From: Schizochytrium sp. CCTCC M209059
Taxonomy: Eukaryota > Sar > Bigyra > Thraustochytrida > Thraustochytriidae
Length of the DNA stretch: 13,124 nt
Assembly (NCBI GenBank): GCA_000818945.1
Contig: KN805429.1
Span: 193,014 to 206,137 of the forward strand
Reading direction: 5' to 3'
Each line of letters begins with the position of its first letter. Within the stretch, counting starts at the first letter, position 1. Shown piece after piece: positions 1 through 6,975 of the stretch. The position numbers and the translations under genes were made by a program. The notes below the pieces were generated by a model. The model saw only the letters and a program-made list of their open reading frames with translations. It did not search any database and had not been told where the DNA came from.

Positions 1-144
1 TCGGCGCTCGCCCGCGCGCCGGCCGCGCGAGTCCACTTGTGGTCGGAAAAGTGACTTGGAGCGCGGCGAGTGGCCCACTTGAAGCGGCGGATGATCCACT
101 TGCCGCAAGTGCCACCGTGGCCAGTGGAAATGCAAGCGACCTCC

Positions 145-180
145 GAAAGAAAGAAAGAAAGAAAGAAAGAAAGAAAAGAA
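145..180 (+). repeat. (GAAA)n microsatellite
   Basis: Seven perfect GAAA units run from 145 to 172, followed by a slightly interrupted purine stretch. A second GAAA array occurs upstream of the PARP gene at 6509-6524 on the same strand relative to the gene. Confidence 0.95.
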
Positions 181-280
181 AGAGGGAACGAAAGACACGC
201 GCGCAGTGGCTGCTCGTCTCGTCCGTGGAGCGCAACCAAAAAGTTGGCGCCCAAGTTGATTGTTGTGCACTGCGCTTGCA

Positions 281-316
281 CTCGCTCGCTCGCGCTCTCG
301 CTCGCTCGCTCGCTCG
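281..316 (+). repeat. (CTCG)n imperfect tandem repeat
   Basis: CTCG units run through 281-316 with one interruption near 291-298. A similar run (GCTC units, about 12558-12577) lies upstream of the EH gene, but there it reads in the opposite orientation relative to its gene. Confidence 0.9.
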
Positions 317-540
317 GCCGCTTCGCTTGCTGCGCGGAGCCAAGACCCGGCTGCCCAGACGAGGAGCAGGGCCTCGGCGCGAGCAAGCACGCGAGCGCGT
401 CGTCCGCGCGGGGAGACAGACGGCGGCGTACCTCCGGGACCGAGCAGGAGCACGGGCCACGCGCGGACGCACACGCGCGCGCAAGGCTTGTAGTACTTCG
501 ACGGCCAGGTCTGAGGCGCCCAGCAGACACGGCCGCCTGC

Positions 541-585
541 CTTGCCTTGCCTTGCCTTGCCTTGCCTTGCCCTGCCTTGCCGTGC
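541..585 (+). repeat. (CTTGC)n pentanucleotide array
   Basis: Nine units in phase: six perfect CTTGC (541-570), then CCTGC, CTTGC and CGTGC. This is one of five pentanucleotide arrays in the intergenic DNA of the window. Confidence 0.95.
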
Positions 586-605
586 CGCGACGCGGGGCTG
601 GCACG

Positions 606-660
606 GCTCGCCTCGCCTCGCCTCGCCTCGCCTCGTCTCGTCTTGTCTCGTGTCGCCTCG
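606..660 (+). repeat. (CCTCG)n pentanucleotide array
   Basis: Eleven 5-bp units in phase; the first half is nearly pure CCTCG and the second half is degenerate (TCTCG, TCTTG, TGTCG). It follows the CTTGC array after 20 bases and has a related pyrimidine-rich unit, so the two may be diverged parts of one array. Confidence 0.9.
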
Positions 661-731
661 TCCGGTGTCGCGAGAGTCGCGAGGGTCGCGCGCGCGGACC
701 GAAGACTATTGCTGGACGCAGGGCATCTTCA

Positions 732-739
732 CTCATTCT
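732..739 (+). promoter_or_regulatory. Possible initiator element upstream of myosin
   Basis: CTCATTCT matches the YTCATTYY core initiator described for oomycete stramenopiles, 124 bases before the myosin ATG. A match to this degenerate 8-mer in about 860 bases is expected by chance roughly one time in ten per strand, and no match was found upstream of the other two genes, so this is weak support only. Confidence 0.22.
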
Positions 740-862
740 ATCCCTGACTCGACGGCCTGACCTTCGCCGCGCGGCACAACCGTGCGACAGCAAGAGCAAG
801 TTCATAAACGCACGCATACACCATTCATCTCGTCAGTGTGTGCAAACGCAGACGTAGAGCAC

Positions 863-3800
863 ATGCGACCTGTCAAACTGCGCAAGGGCGACCGCTTGTG
901 GGTTAAGGATAAGGACCTCGTATGGCGCGAAGCCGTACTCCTGGGCCGTGCCAAGGACGAACATGATCCAGACAGGCTCCTTGTGCAACTTGGCACAAAC
1001 GGGGAAGAGGATGCGCGCTCCGTCAAGACCGCCACCAACAAAAAAAAGTATCCAACGAAAACAGTGAGTGCCCGAACCGATTGCGAGGTCCGATTGGTCG
1101 CGAGCACCGCCGAGCTCGAGACCGTCGAGGATCTCACGCAGGTGCCTGCGCTGCACGAACCATCGTTACTCGCCACGCTTCATGCCCGCTTCGACGCGAA
1201 CCAAATCTACACTCGCTCGGGAAGAGTCCTGCTCGCGCTTAATCCCTACAGACCCATCAAAGGCCTCTACGGCCGCACCATCATCAATCAGTACTATCGC
1301 GCTGGCGCCGCGACCGAAGGTCTGCCTCCACACCTCTATGGCGTAGCATCCACTGCCTATGTCAACGCGCTTGATGACGGCGGCACCAATCAGACCGTGC
1401 TCGTGAGTGGCGAGTCCGGCTCGGGCAAGACTGAAAGCACCAAGATTTTGCTGCGCGCAATCACCGAGATGACCGAATTGCGTCTCGGCTCGAAAAATAA
1501 GCCGCGTGGCCGTGCCGGGCGGCCCGCGCTCTCCGATCGCGTGCTGCAAGCCAATCCAATTCTAGAGGCCTTTGGCAATGCGTCGACGCTGCGGAACGAA
1601 AACTCGTCACGCTTTGGCAAACTAATCCAGGTTGCCTTGCGACCTGTGCAAGGCACGCTCGACGGCGGCTGTATCACGACTTATCTGCTCGAAAAGGCGC
1701 GTCTAGCTCACCAGAGTCCTGGCGAGCGCAACTTTCATGTTTTTTATGCAATGTCCGCCGGAGGCTCTCGCGACGAACTCCAAGCCTGGAGGCTGCAGGA
1801 AACAGGTCGTGGTCTTGAAGCATTTGCCTACATTTCCGATAGCGAGGCTATCCTCGAGGACGTGGACGCCGATAGCAAGCGTCTTGAGGCAGTCAAAAAT
1901 GCGATGAAGGTCCTCGGCTTTTCGTCCAGCGAGGTCAAGGCTGTCTTTGAAGTCGTGGCTGGCGTCCTGCACCTCGGCAACATCGAATTCGCTGCCGGAA
2001 ACCATGGCGAGGCGTCGAGCGTAGCCCCCAAGGGCGCTTCAATGTTGTCATGTGCAGCTTGCTGCGATCTGTTGCAAATCGACGCTAACGCTCTCGAGCG
2101 CGCGCTGTGTAAGCGCGTTATCCGCGTCAACGGCTCGCGCAAAGCTCATGCCCTCCCATCCTTTGCACATCGTCAGGACGAGTCTTTCGAAAAGCCCAAT
2201 TCTGTCGAGGATGCGGCGCGAGCGCGAGATGCTCTCGCCATGACACTTTACGAGCGTCTCTTTGCTTGGCTTGTTTGGCGAGTCAACCAGAGTCTGCGCG
2301 ACGTTCATAATCTTACGGACCCACCAGCTTCCACCGAGTCGAATGCCACAGCGAGCACCACGGCTAGCACGGCGCTCCTCAGTCCCGCCTCCGTGCAGAG
2401 TAATGGATCGGCCTTTGGCAAGGGCAGCTTACCACGTCACAGCAGTCCTCGGCGGAGATCGCCTGTAGCAGCAGCAGCAGCAGCAGCAGGAGGAGGAGTA
2501 TTGCGGTCGACATCGTATGGCGAGGCAGCGGATACGGGTCCTGCTCTGCACCGTGGTTTTGAGATTGGCATTCTCGATGTCTTTGGCTTTGAGGTCTTTG
2601 CGCAAAACGGCTTCGAGCAGCTTTGCATCAATTACTGCAATGAACGCTTGCAGAGTCTCTTCAACGAATACGTCTTTCTTCGCGACCAACGCGAGTACAA
2701 TGCCGAGGGCATCAACTGGGAGTATGTGAACTTTCCTGAGAATAACACTTGCCTGGAAATGATTGAGTCGCGACCCATTGGTCTGCTGGCGCTCATGGAC
2801 GAGAACTGTCTGGTGCCGCACGGCAATGATGAGTCGCTCATCAACAAAATCTATGCCCACCTTCCCAAACAGTATGAACAATACCTACCTGCCTCGCAGT
2901 ACGATCGGGGCAACATGCGTTTCACGATCAGGCACTTTGCTGGTCAAGTGCTGTACTCTGCGGCTGGCTTTACGCGCAAAAACAAGAACGAGCTGCGGCA
3001 AGAGGCCGTCGACCTTTTACGCTCTTCGCAGCACCGCATCGTTTGTATTCTTTGTCCGCAGGATGCTGCCGATGCTGCGGGCGGGGCCGACCTTGCCTCA
3101 TACTTTGACGAGCAGCTCGGTGCCAAGGCTTCGCCAGGCAAGGGCGCAGTCCCTGGTAGACCTGCTGCAAATGGCATTCTCCGCAATGGACACGGCCCTG
3201 TCGCGTCGGCGCTTTCGAGGGGCGCTGTTCAGCAAAAGACCGTCATGGCTCACTTCAAAGCGCAGCTCGACGCCGCGTTGCAGACCATTCGCGCAAGCGA
3301 GACGCACTTTGTACGCTGTCTCAAGCCCAACGACGAAGACGAGCCAGGCTACCTTGATCGTCCGCGTCTCGTGGAACAGCTTCGCTACTCGGGCGTTCTG
3401 CAAATGGTCCAGGTCGCGCGAGGCGGCTACCTGACGCGCATGGTGTACGAGGATTTTCTGATGCGCTTCTGCACGCTTTTGCCGCTCCTCGGACCGAGCG
3501 TGCGGGCTGGACGCTACTTTGGAACACCATCACGCGCACTGGCCTTGTCGAGGGGAGCATCGCGCACCAAGTTACTAGGCTACTGCAAGGACATTTTGCG
3601 CTGCTTCGGCCTCGTCTATGGCGCCGATTTTCAGACGGGAAAGACCAAGGTTTTCTTGCGTCAGCACAGCTTTACTCTGCTTGAAATGGCCAAAGACGCT
3701 GCGCATGGTCGTGCCGCCCGTGTCATTCAGCGCGTCTTTCGCGTGCACGTTGAGCATCAATTGCAAAGAGAGGCAGCCACGATGATCCAGTGCATGGTCC

Positions 3801-5680
3801 GTCAGAGCGCAGCTCGCTACTTACGGCGCGTCATGAGCGAACGCCGCGAGGAGGCTGCGCAAACGATCCAGCTTGCAGTATTGCAGTATTTGAATCGAAT
3901 GCGTCGCTACCGCAGGCGACAGGCGCGCCACGAACGCGCCAAGCAGCAAAAGAAGGCAAAGTCACTTGGTCTCGTTTGTTCTCCGGTCGCCACTCGCGTC
4001 ACCTTCAACTTGGCCAAATTGGAGGTGCGTGAAATCGAGTCGCGTCACGACGAGGAGCCTTACACGGCACCCTCCATCATCATTCCTGACTACAACGAAG
4101 ACCTCGCTTGGGACGACGAAGGCGAAATCGGCAACGGCGAAAGCCGTGCGCGGAACCGCAAACTCGAATCTCCTCCTCCGCCGCCTCAACAGCTGGACGA
4201 TTTGTCTTTTGTCAATGCACTGGGCTCGCGGCAAAACAGTCCTCGACAAAATAGCCCTCGCGGCGGCGCGGGGCGTTTCGATGACGATGATAATTTCGAC
4301 GATGACGACGTGCAAAATGACGTCGGAGGGAAATGGGACTTTGACACTGATGCAAAACAGAGCAAAACCAAATCGAAGAAGGAGAAAAAGTCAAGCAAGA
4401 AAAAGAAAAATGACAAGAAGAAGAAAATAAAGTCGCCAGAAGCGGCGGATGAGTTCGAACTCGAAGAGCGTGGTCGGCAACCAAGAAGTCCAAAGGCTAG
4501 TAACATTGATCGGGACGCGGGCGACGCCGGTCGACGCGGCAGGCGCGACTCGACCCAAAGTCGAGACTCGGGCCGGGACCCTTTGGAGGGCGAGCCGTTT
4601 CTGGAAGACGAGGCGTTTAGCAGCGCAGCGCAGTCAGATATTCTCCAGACATCAAGCAAAGTTAAAAAGCCAAAGAAGCGCCTCGTTTCACCTCCACCAC
4701 CTTTGCAACGCGATGGTGACGAAGAGGATGACGACAATGACTTCAACACAAAGAATCAAGCTTTGCATGATTCCCCAGAGTCATCCAAAAAGTCTTCCAA
4801 GAAAAAGAACAAAAAGACTGACGGAAGGGGTATGGAAGCGAATGACGTAGGTTCCACCACCTCCTCTAAAAAGGACTCCAACAACAAGAAGGAACCGCAA
4901 GAGTCCGACGAGATGATGATGAAACGAGTGTTTCGGGAGCACGGATTCGAGGACGAGCGCAAACTTTTAGACAAAGCTGGGTTTTCTTCCGTGGAAGCCT
5001 TGCACCGCGTGAAACATGCCGACCTTCGGAGCATTGGAATTTCTCAGTTTGCCGTTCGTAGAGAAATTCTCGCGGCAATTGAAACGATCTGTCCTGCGAA
5101 AAAGGAGGATGAAAAGGGATCGAAAACTTCTTCGAGCAAAGATGCCAAACTGGAAAAGTCGCGATCGAAAGATTCTTTCGATGATGACCTCGAAAGCGAC
5201 GCGGGGGATGCGGACAAAGACGACGTTGAGATCAATCGAGGAGGTCCTCGACTTGGCAGGAAGATCTTGACGGCCTCGGGCATGTTCATCGTGCTCATTC
5301 CTCTCGCTTTTGCTCTTGGCGGTCTTGATTCGGGACTATCTTATGCCACCGCCGCGGTTATGACGGCATGGATTTGGTTCCATGTCTTTGTCCGTGGAAG
5401 TGGCGACAGCGACGATGATGACGACGAACTGGATGACAATGACGATGACGATGATGACGAAAACGCGAGTGTTTCTTCGAGCGCCTCGGACACCGACAGC
5501 GCAGGTCCCTCATCTTCCAAAGCAAAGCCCCGTGCCAAGTCTACGAAGAAAGGCGAAAAGTCTTCTGCAGCGCCGGGGGCATCGGCCAAGAACAAGGACA
5601 AAAGCAAGAACACGGACAAAACGAAGGACAAGACAAAGGACAAGAAGAAGAAAGCCAAGAGCAAATCTGACAAGACCTAG
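863..5680 (+). CDS. Unconventional myosin heavy chain with SAM-like domain and C-terminal hydrophobic hairpin
   Basis: This 1605-residue actin motor starts at the first ATG (863) after the in-frame stop at 758-760; a longer frame begins only at a GTG at 782. Seen in order: SH3-like N-terminal domain (about 8-60, as in class V/XI-type myosins); motor (about 90-945) with P-loop GESGSGKT at 183-190, switch I NENSSRFGK at 245-253, switch II DVFGFE at 572-577 and LKPN at 820-823; three IQ motifs with their Ile at 955, 975 and 1002 (light-chain/calmodulin sites). The TEDS position, 16 residues before DALA, is Glu440. The tail is disordered with Lys and Asp blocks, then a SAM-like domain (about 1355-1410), two hydrophobic segments (1468-1488, 1492-1510), an acidic run and a Lys-rich end. 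The motor carries an approximately 80-residue Ser/Ala-rich insert before switch II and a long loop 2 (about 735-791). SH1/SH2 cysteines are absent, as in many unconventional myosins. The motor call is secure. The class is unassigned, and the membrane anchoring is inferred from hydrophobicity alone. Confidence 0.96.
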   Translation: MRPVKLRKGDRLWVKDKDLVWREAVLLGRAKDEHDPDRLLVQLGTNGEEDARSVKTATNKKKYPTKTVSARTDCEVRLVASTAELETVEDLTQVPALHEPSLLATLHARFDANQIYTRSGRVLLALNPYRPIKGLYGRTIINQYYRAGAATEGLPPHLYGVASTAYVNALDDGGTNQTVLVSGESGSGKTESTKILLRAITEMTELRLGSKNKPRGRAGRPALSDRVLQANPILEAFGNASTLRNENSSRFGKLIQVALRPVQGTLDGGCITTYLLEKARLAHQSPGERNFHVFYAMSAGGSRDELQAWRLQETGRGLEAFAYISDSEAILEDVDADSKRLEAVKNAMKVLGFSSSEVKAVFEVVAGVLHLGNIEFAAGNHGEASSVAPKGASMLSCAACCDLLQIDANALERALCKRVIRVNGSRKAHALPSFAHRQDESFEKPNSVEDAARARDALAMTLYERLFAWLVWRVNQSLRDVHNLTDPPASTESNATASTTASTALLSPASVQSNGSAFGKGSLPRHSSPRRRSPVAAAAAAAGGGVLRSTSYGEAADTGPALHRGFEIGILDVFGFEVFAQNGFEQLCINYCNERLQSLFNEYVFLRDQREYNAEGINWEYVNFPENNTCLEMIESRPIGLLALMDENCLVPHGNDESLINKIYAHLPKQYEQYLPASQYDRGNMRFTIRHFAGQVLYSAAGFTRKNKNELRQEAVDLLRSSQHRIVCILCPQDAADAAGGADLASYFDEQLGAKASPGKGAVPGRPAANGILRNGHGPVASALSRGAVQQKTVMAHFKAQLDAALQTIRASETHFVRCLKPNDEDEPGYLDRPRLVEQLRYSGVLQMVQVARGGYLTRMVYEDFLMRFCTLLPLLGPSVRAGRYFGTPSRALALSRGASRTKLLGYCKDILRCFGLVYGADFQTGKTKVFLRQHSFTLLEMAKDAAHGRAARVIQRVFRVHVEHQLQREAATMIQCMVRQSAARYLRRVMSERREEAAQTIQLAVLQYLNRMRRYRRRQARHERAKQQKKAKSLGLVCSPVATRVTFNLAKLEVREIESRHDEEPYTAPSIIIPDYNEDLAWDDEGEIGNGESRARNRKLESPPPPPQQLDDLSFVNALGSRQNSPRQNSPRGGAGRFDDDDNFDDDDVQNDVGGKWDFDTDAKQSKTKSKKEKKSSKKKKNDKKKKIKSPEAADEFELEERGRQPRSPKASNIDRDAGDAGRRGRRDSTQSRDSGRDPLEGEPFLEDEAFSSAAQSDILQTSSKVKKPKKRLVSPPPPLQRDGDEEDDDNDFNTKNQALHDSPESSKKSSKKKNKKTDGRGMEANDVGSTTSSKKDSNNKKEPQESDEMMMKRVFREHGFEDERKLLDKAGFSSVEALHRVKHADLRSIGISQFAVRREILAAIETICPAKKEDEKGSKTSSSKDAKLEKSRSKDSFDDDLESDAGDADKDDVEINRGGPRLGRKILTASGMFIVLIPLAFALGGLDSGLSYATAAVMTAWIWFHVFVRGSGDSDDDDDELDDNDDDDDDENASVSSSASDTDSAGPSSSKAKPRAKSTKKGEKSSAAPGASAKNKDKSKNTDKTKDKTKDKKKKAKSKSDKT
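2468..2497 (+). repeat. Coding GCA/GGA trinucleotide run in the myosin motor insert
   Basis: Seven GCA codons (2468-2488) followed by three GGA codons (2489-2497) give seven Ala and three Gly inside the insert before switch II. Pure codon reuse points to recent slippage and not to selection on protein sequence. Confidence 0.95.
4232..4261 (+). repeat. 15-bp coding tandem duplication in myosin tail
   Basis: Two 15-bp units, differing at three bases (two of them in third codon positions), encode QNSPR twice (residues 1124-1133). It sits in the disordered Pro/Ser-rich part of the tail. The SP pairs could be proline-directed kinase sites, but this is speculation. Confidence 0.85.
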
Positions 5681-5769
5681 TGACCATCAAACCTAATATA
5701 GATAGAATCTACAGTTAGTACTATATACATGAGCAAAACACGCCTGTGGCCGGGCCCAACGCGCATTGC

Positions 5770-5794
5770 GTAACTACGTAACTACGTAACTACG
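5770..5794 (+). repeat. Three tandem copies of GTAACTAC
   Basis: Three perfect 8-bp units (5770-5793) plus one extra G. The junctions create two TACGTA palindromes (5775-5780, 5783-5788) and a third ACGT at the right end. Confidence 0.95.
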
Positions 5795-5869
5795 TGTTGC
5801 CGAGCGTGCGCGTGTTTCGCAAGCAAGCGCCTCATTTGCGTCCTACCAGAACGTGCTGCCGCTGCTGCC

Positions 5870-5937
5870 AGCCAGTTGTTGTCAGCCCCAATGCACGGTG
5901 CATTGCCGTGCTACACCAGTGTGGTGCCAAACTGGCT
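5870..5937. repeat. Nested inverted repeats able to form a three-way junction
   Basis: An outer 8-bp stem pairs 5870-5877 (AGCCAGTT) with 5930-5937 (AACTGGCT). Inside it are two perfect inverted repeats: AATGCAC/GTGCATT at 5890-5904 and CACCA/TGGTG around a GTG loop at 5914-5926. It could fold in the myosin 3' UTR or as a cruciform in DNA. The pairing is visible, but any function is unknown. Confidence 0.5.
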
Positions 5938-5971
5938 TTTGTGAGGCCGCCAGTCACGGTGCTGTGCTCAC

Positions 5972-6021
5972 CGCAACGCAACGCAACGCAACGCAACGCA
6001 ACGCACCGCAACGCACCGCAA
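5972..6021 (+). repeat. (CGCAA)n pentanucleotide array
   Basis: Ten units in phase: six CGCAA, then alternating CGCAC and CGCAA. This alternation suggests that a 10-bp unit was itself duplicated late in the array. Confidence 0.95.
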
Positions 6022-6047
6022 CTAGAGCGAACTTACGTATATTGCGT

Positions 6048-6075
6048 TGCAGTGCACTGCACTACAGTGCACTGC
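6048..6075. repeat. Paired palindromes around AGTGCACT
   Basis: A 14-bp perfect palindrome (6048-6061, TGCAGTGCACTGCA) and a 10-bp palindrome (6065-6074, CAGTGCACTG) lie next to each other. Together 6049-6059 and 6065-6075 form an 11-bp inverted repeat with a 5-base loop. The symmetry suits a dimeric DNA-binding protein or a hairpin; neither can be decided here. Confidence 0.85.
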
Positions 6076-6232
6076 CGTCGAGAACTCTATAATGTCTCAG
6101 CACCCAAGTAGGTACATAATAGCACCGCTGCAGTGATCAATGTCCGCGGCCGGCACCACGGGTGCGGCGGTGTCCGTCTCTCGCGGCCATTCCGAGTCGC
6201 GCGGTCATGGCGGTCACTGTAAATTGAAGTCA

Positions 6233-6254
6233 CTGGCCGCCTTCGGGTGGCCAG
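6233..6254 (+). other. UUCG-capped 9-bp hairpin followed by a T run
   Basis: The arms CTGGCCGCC (6233-6241) and GGTGGCCAG (6246-6254) pair over nine positions with one G-U wobble, closed by TTCG with a C-G closing pair. This cUUCGg form is the known extra-stable RNA tetraloop. TTTT follows at 6265-6268. On the plus strand it would be a very stable RNA element: in a long myosin 3' UTR, in a PARP 5' leader, or at the 3' end of a small RNA. No upstream RNA-gene promoter boxes were recognised. Confidence 0.55.
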
Positions 6255-6316
6255 GCCCAGCCTCTTTTCACCATCCATGCTTCTGCCGACCTCCTATCCT
6301 CGACACAGACGAGCAC

Positions 6317-6350
6317 GGCAGCGGTCGATCTTCGGCAGCGGTCGATCTTC
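6317..6350 (+). repeat. 17-bp perfect tandem duplication
   Basis: GGCAGCGGTCGATCTTC occurs twice with no gap (6317-6333, 6334-6350). It lies about 660 bases before the PARP start codon. It may be a recent slippage event; no known binding motif was recognised in it. Confidence 0.95.
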
Positions 6351-6472
6351 TCCGGCGAGGACCGCCACCGAGACGCATCGCAGCTGCTGCTGCAGTCGCG
6401 GCGCCTCCGCTTCTCCGGGACGGCGGTTTTGCAATGGCCTCTCTTTCCTCGCTGTCACTGTCAGTGGTCCAT

Positions 6473-6524
6473 CAGTCAGTCAGTCAGTCAAACAAAACAA
6501 AAAGTTAAGAAAGAAAGAAAGAAA
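6473..6524 (+). repeat. CAGT and GAAA microsatellites
   Basis: CAGT is repeated about four and a half times at 6473-6490, then after an A-rich spacer GAAA is repeated four times at 6509-6524. Both lie in the PARP upstream region. Confidence 0.9.
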
Positions 6525-6750
6525 AAGCAACCCCGGGGACCGCCGCCCCGCGTCCCCTCCCCAGGCCGCCCGGATCTTCTCCGCGGCGTGCACGGGTTCT
6601 CCCGCAGCTGCCTGGCTCTTTGCGGGGCCACCGTGGGCGCCTTAACACCAGGCTCGCCCCACTGTGTCGTCGCGGCGAGCATCTCGACAATAAGGCGCTC
6701 GCGACGGGTTCCGCACACCCTTCCCGCAGCCCATGTTGGGCAGTAATAGT

Positions 6751-6777
6751 GGGGGGGTGGGGGGGGGGGGGGGGGGG
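6751..6777 (+). repeat. Long G runs upstream of PARP
   Basis: Seven G (6751-6757), one T, then nineteen G (6759-6777), followed by more short G runs to about 6788. The run lies on the coding strand about 240 bases before the PARP ATG and could form a G-quadruplex. Long homopolymers are also error-prone in sequencing, so the exact length is uncertain. Confidence 0.9.
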
Positions 6778-6957
6778 TGCGGGGCGGGTGTGCGAAACGC
6801 GCCTCGAGCGAGGGACGGTGACTGTGCCGTGTGATGGAGACTGCGATGGAGACGTGGATCGATTGGCATGAGGTCGATGGAGCGAGGGAGCGATTGACGC
6901 GCGCGCAGGCGCCAGCAGATCCCAAACAGACTCGCGAGAGAGAAGTCGACAAGCCCG

Positions 6958-6975
6958 AGCAGCAGCAGCAGCAGC
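6958..6975 (+). repeat. (AGC)6 run just before the PARP start
   Basis: Six AGC units end 37 bases before the PARP ATG. The same trinucleotide type appears as a coding GCA run in the myosin. Confidence 0.9.

Larger units (their letters stand above)
1..862. other. Low-complexity upstream region of the myosin gene
   Basis: No convincing gene is seen in this stretch. It is GC-rich at the left edge and then a chain of simple repeats: GAAA units at 145-180, CTCG units at 281-316, CTTGC units at 541-585 and CCTCG-like units at 606-660. Open frames cross it in several phases only because these repeats rarely make stop codons, and their translations are Arg/Ala/Leu/Ser-rich low complexity. The last 130 bases contain an initiator-like CTCATTCT at 732-739 and an in-frame stop (TGA 758-760) before the myosin frame opens. 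The region probably holds the promoter and 5' UTR of the myosin, which is an inference from position. Confidence 0.6.

Noticed and set aside
541..660. The pentamer arrays as a CRISPR or minisatellite array
   Set aside because: Units are 5 bp without spacers, so they are microsatellites.
39..857. A 272-codon open frame upstream of the myosin, with others of 225 and 72-77 codons
   Set aside because: They run through GAAA, CTCG, CTTGC and CCTCG repeats and translate to low complexity; several frames are open at once, there is no domain, and the first begins at GTG.
782..862. A longer myosin start at the GTG at 782
   Set aside because: The extra 27 residues show no myosin similarity, while the ATG at 863 directly precedes the SH3-like domain.
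1063..1068. GTGAGT inside the myosin coding region as a donor site
   Set aside because: The frame stays open with continuous myosin N-terminal sequence, so no intron is needed.
3386..3435. Loss of the SH1 and SH2 cysteines as a sign of a dead motor
   Set aside because: Many active unconventional myosins lack one or both; P-loop, switch I and switch II are intact.
5720..5728. TATATA as a TATA box
   Set aside because: It lies about 40 bases after the myosin stop and nearly 1.3 kb before the next gene; it more likely belongs to an AT-rich 3' UTR.
6140..6508. A 122-codon plus-strand frame between myosin and PARP
   Set aside because: No domain, Ser/Ala/His/Pro-rich, overlaps other open frames, includes the 17-bp duplication and ends in the CAGT repeat.
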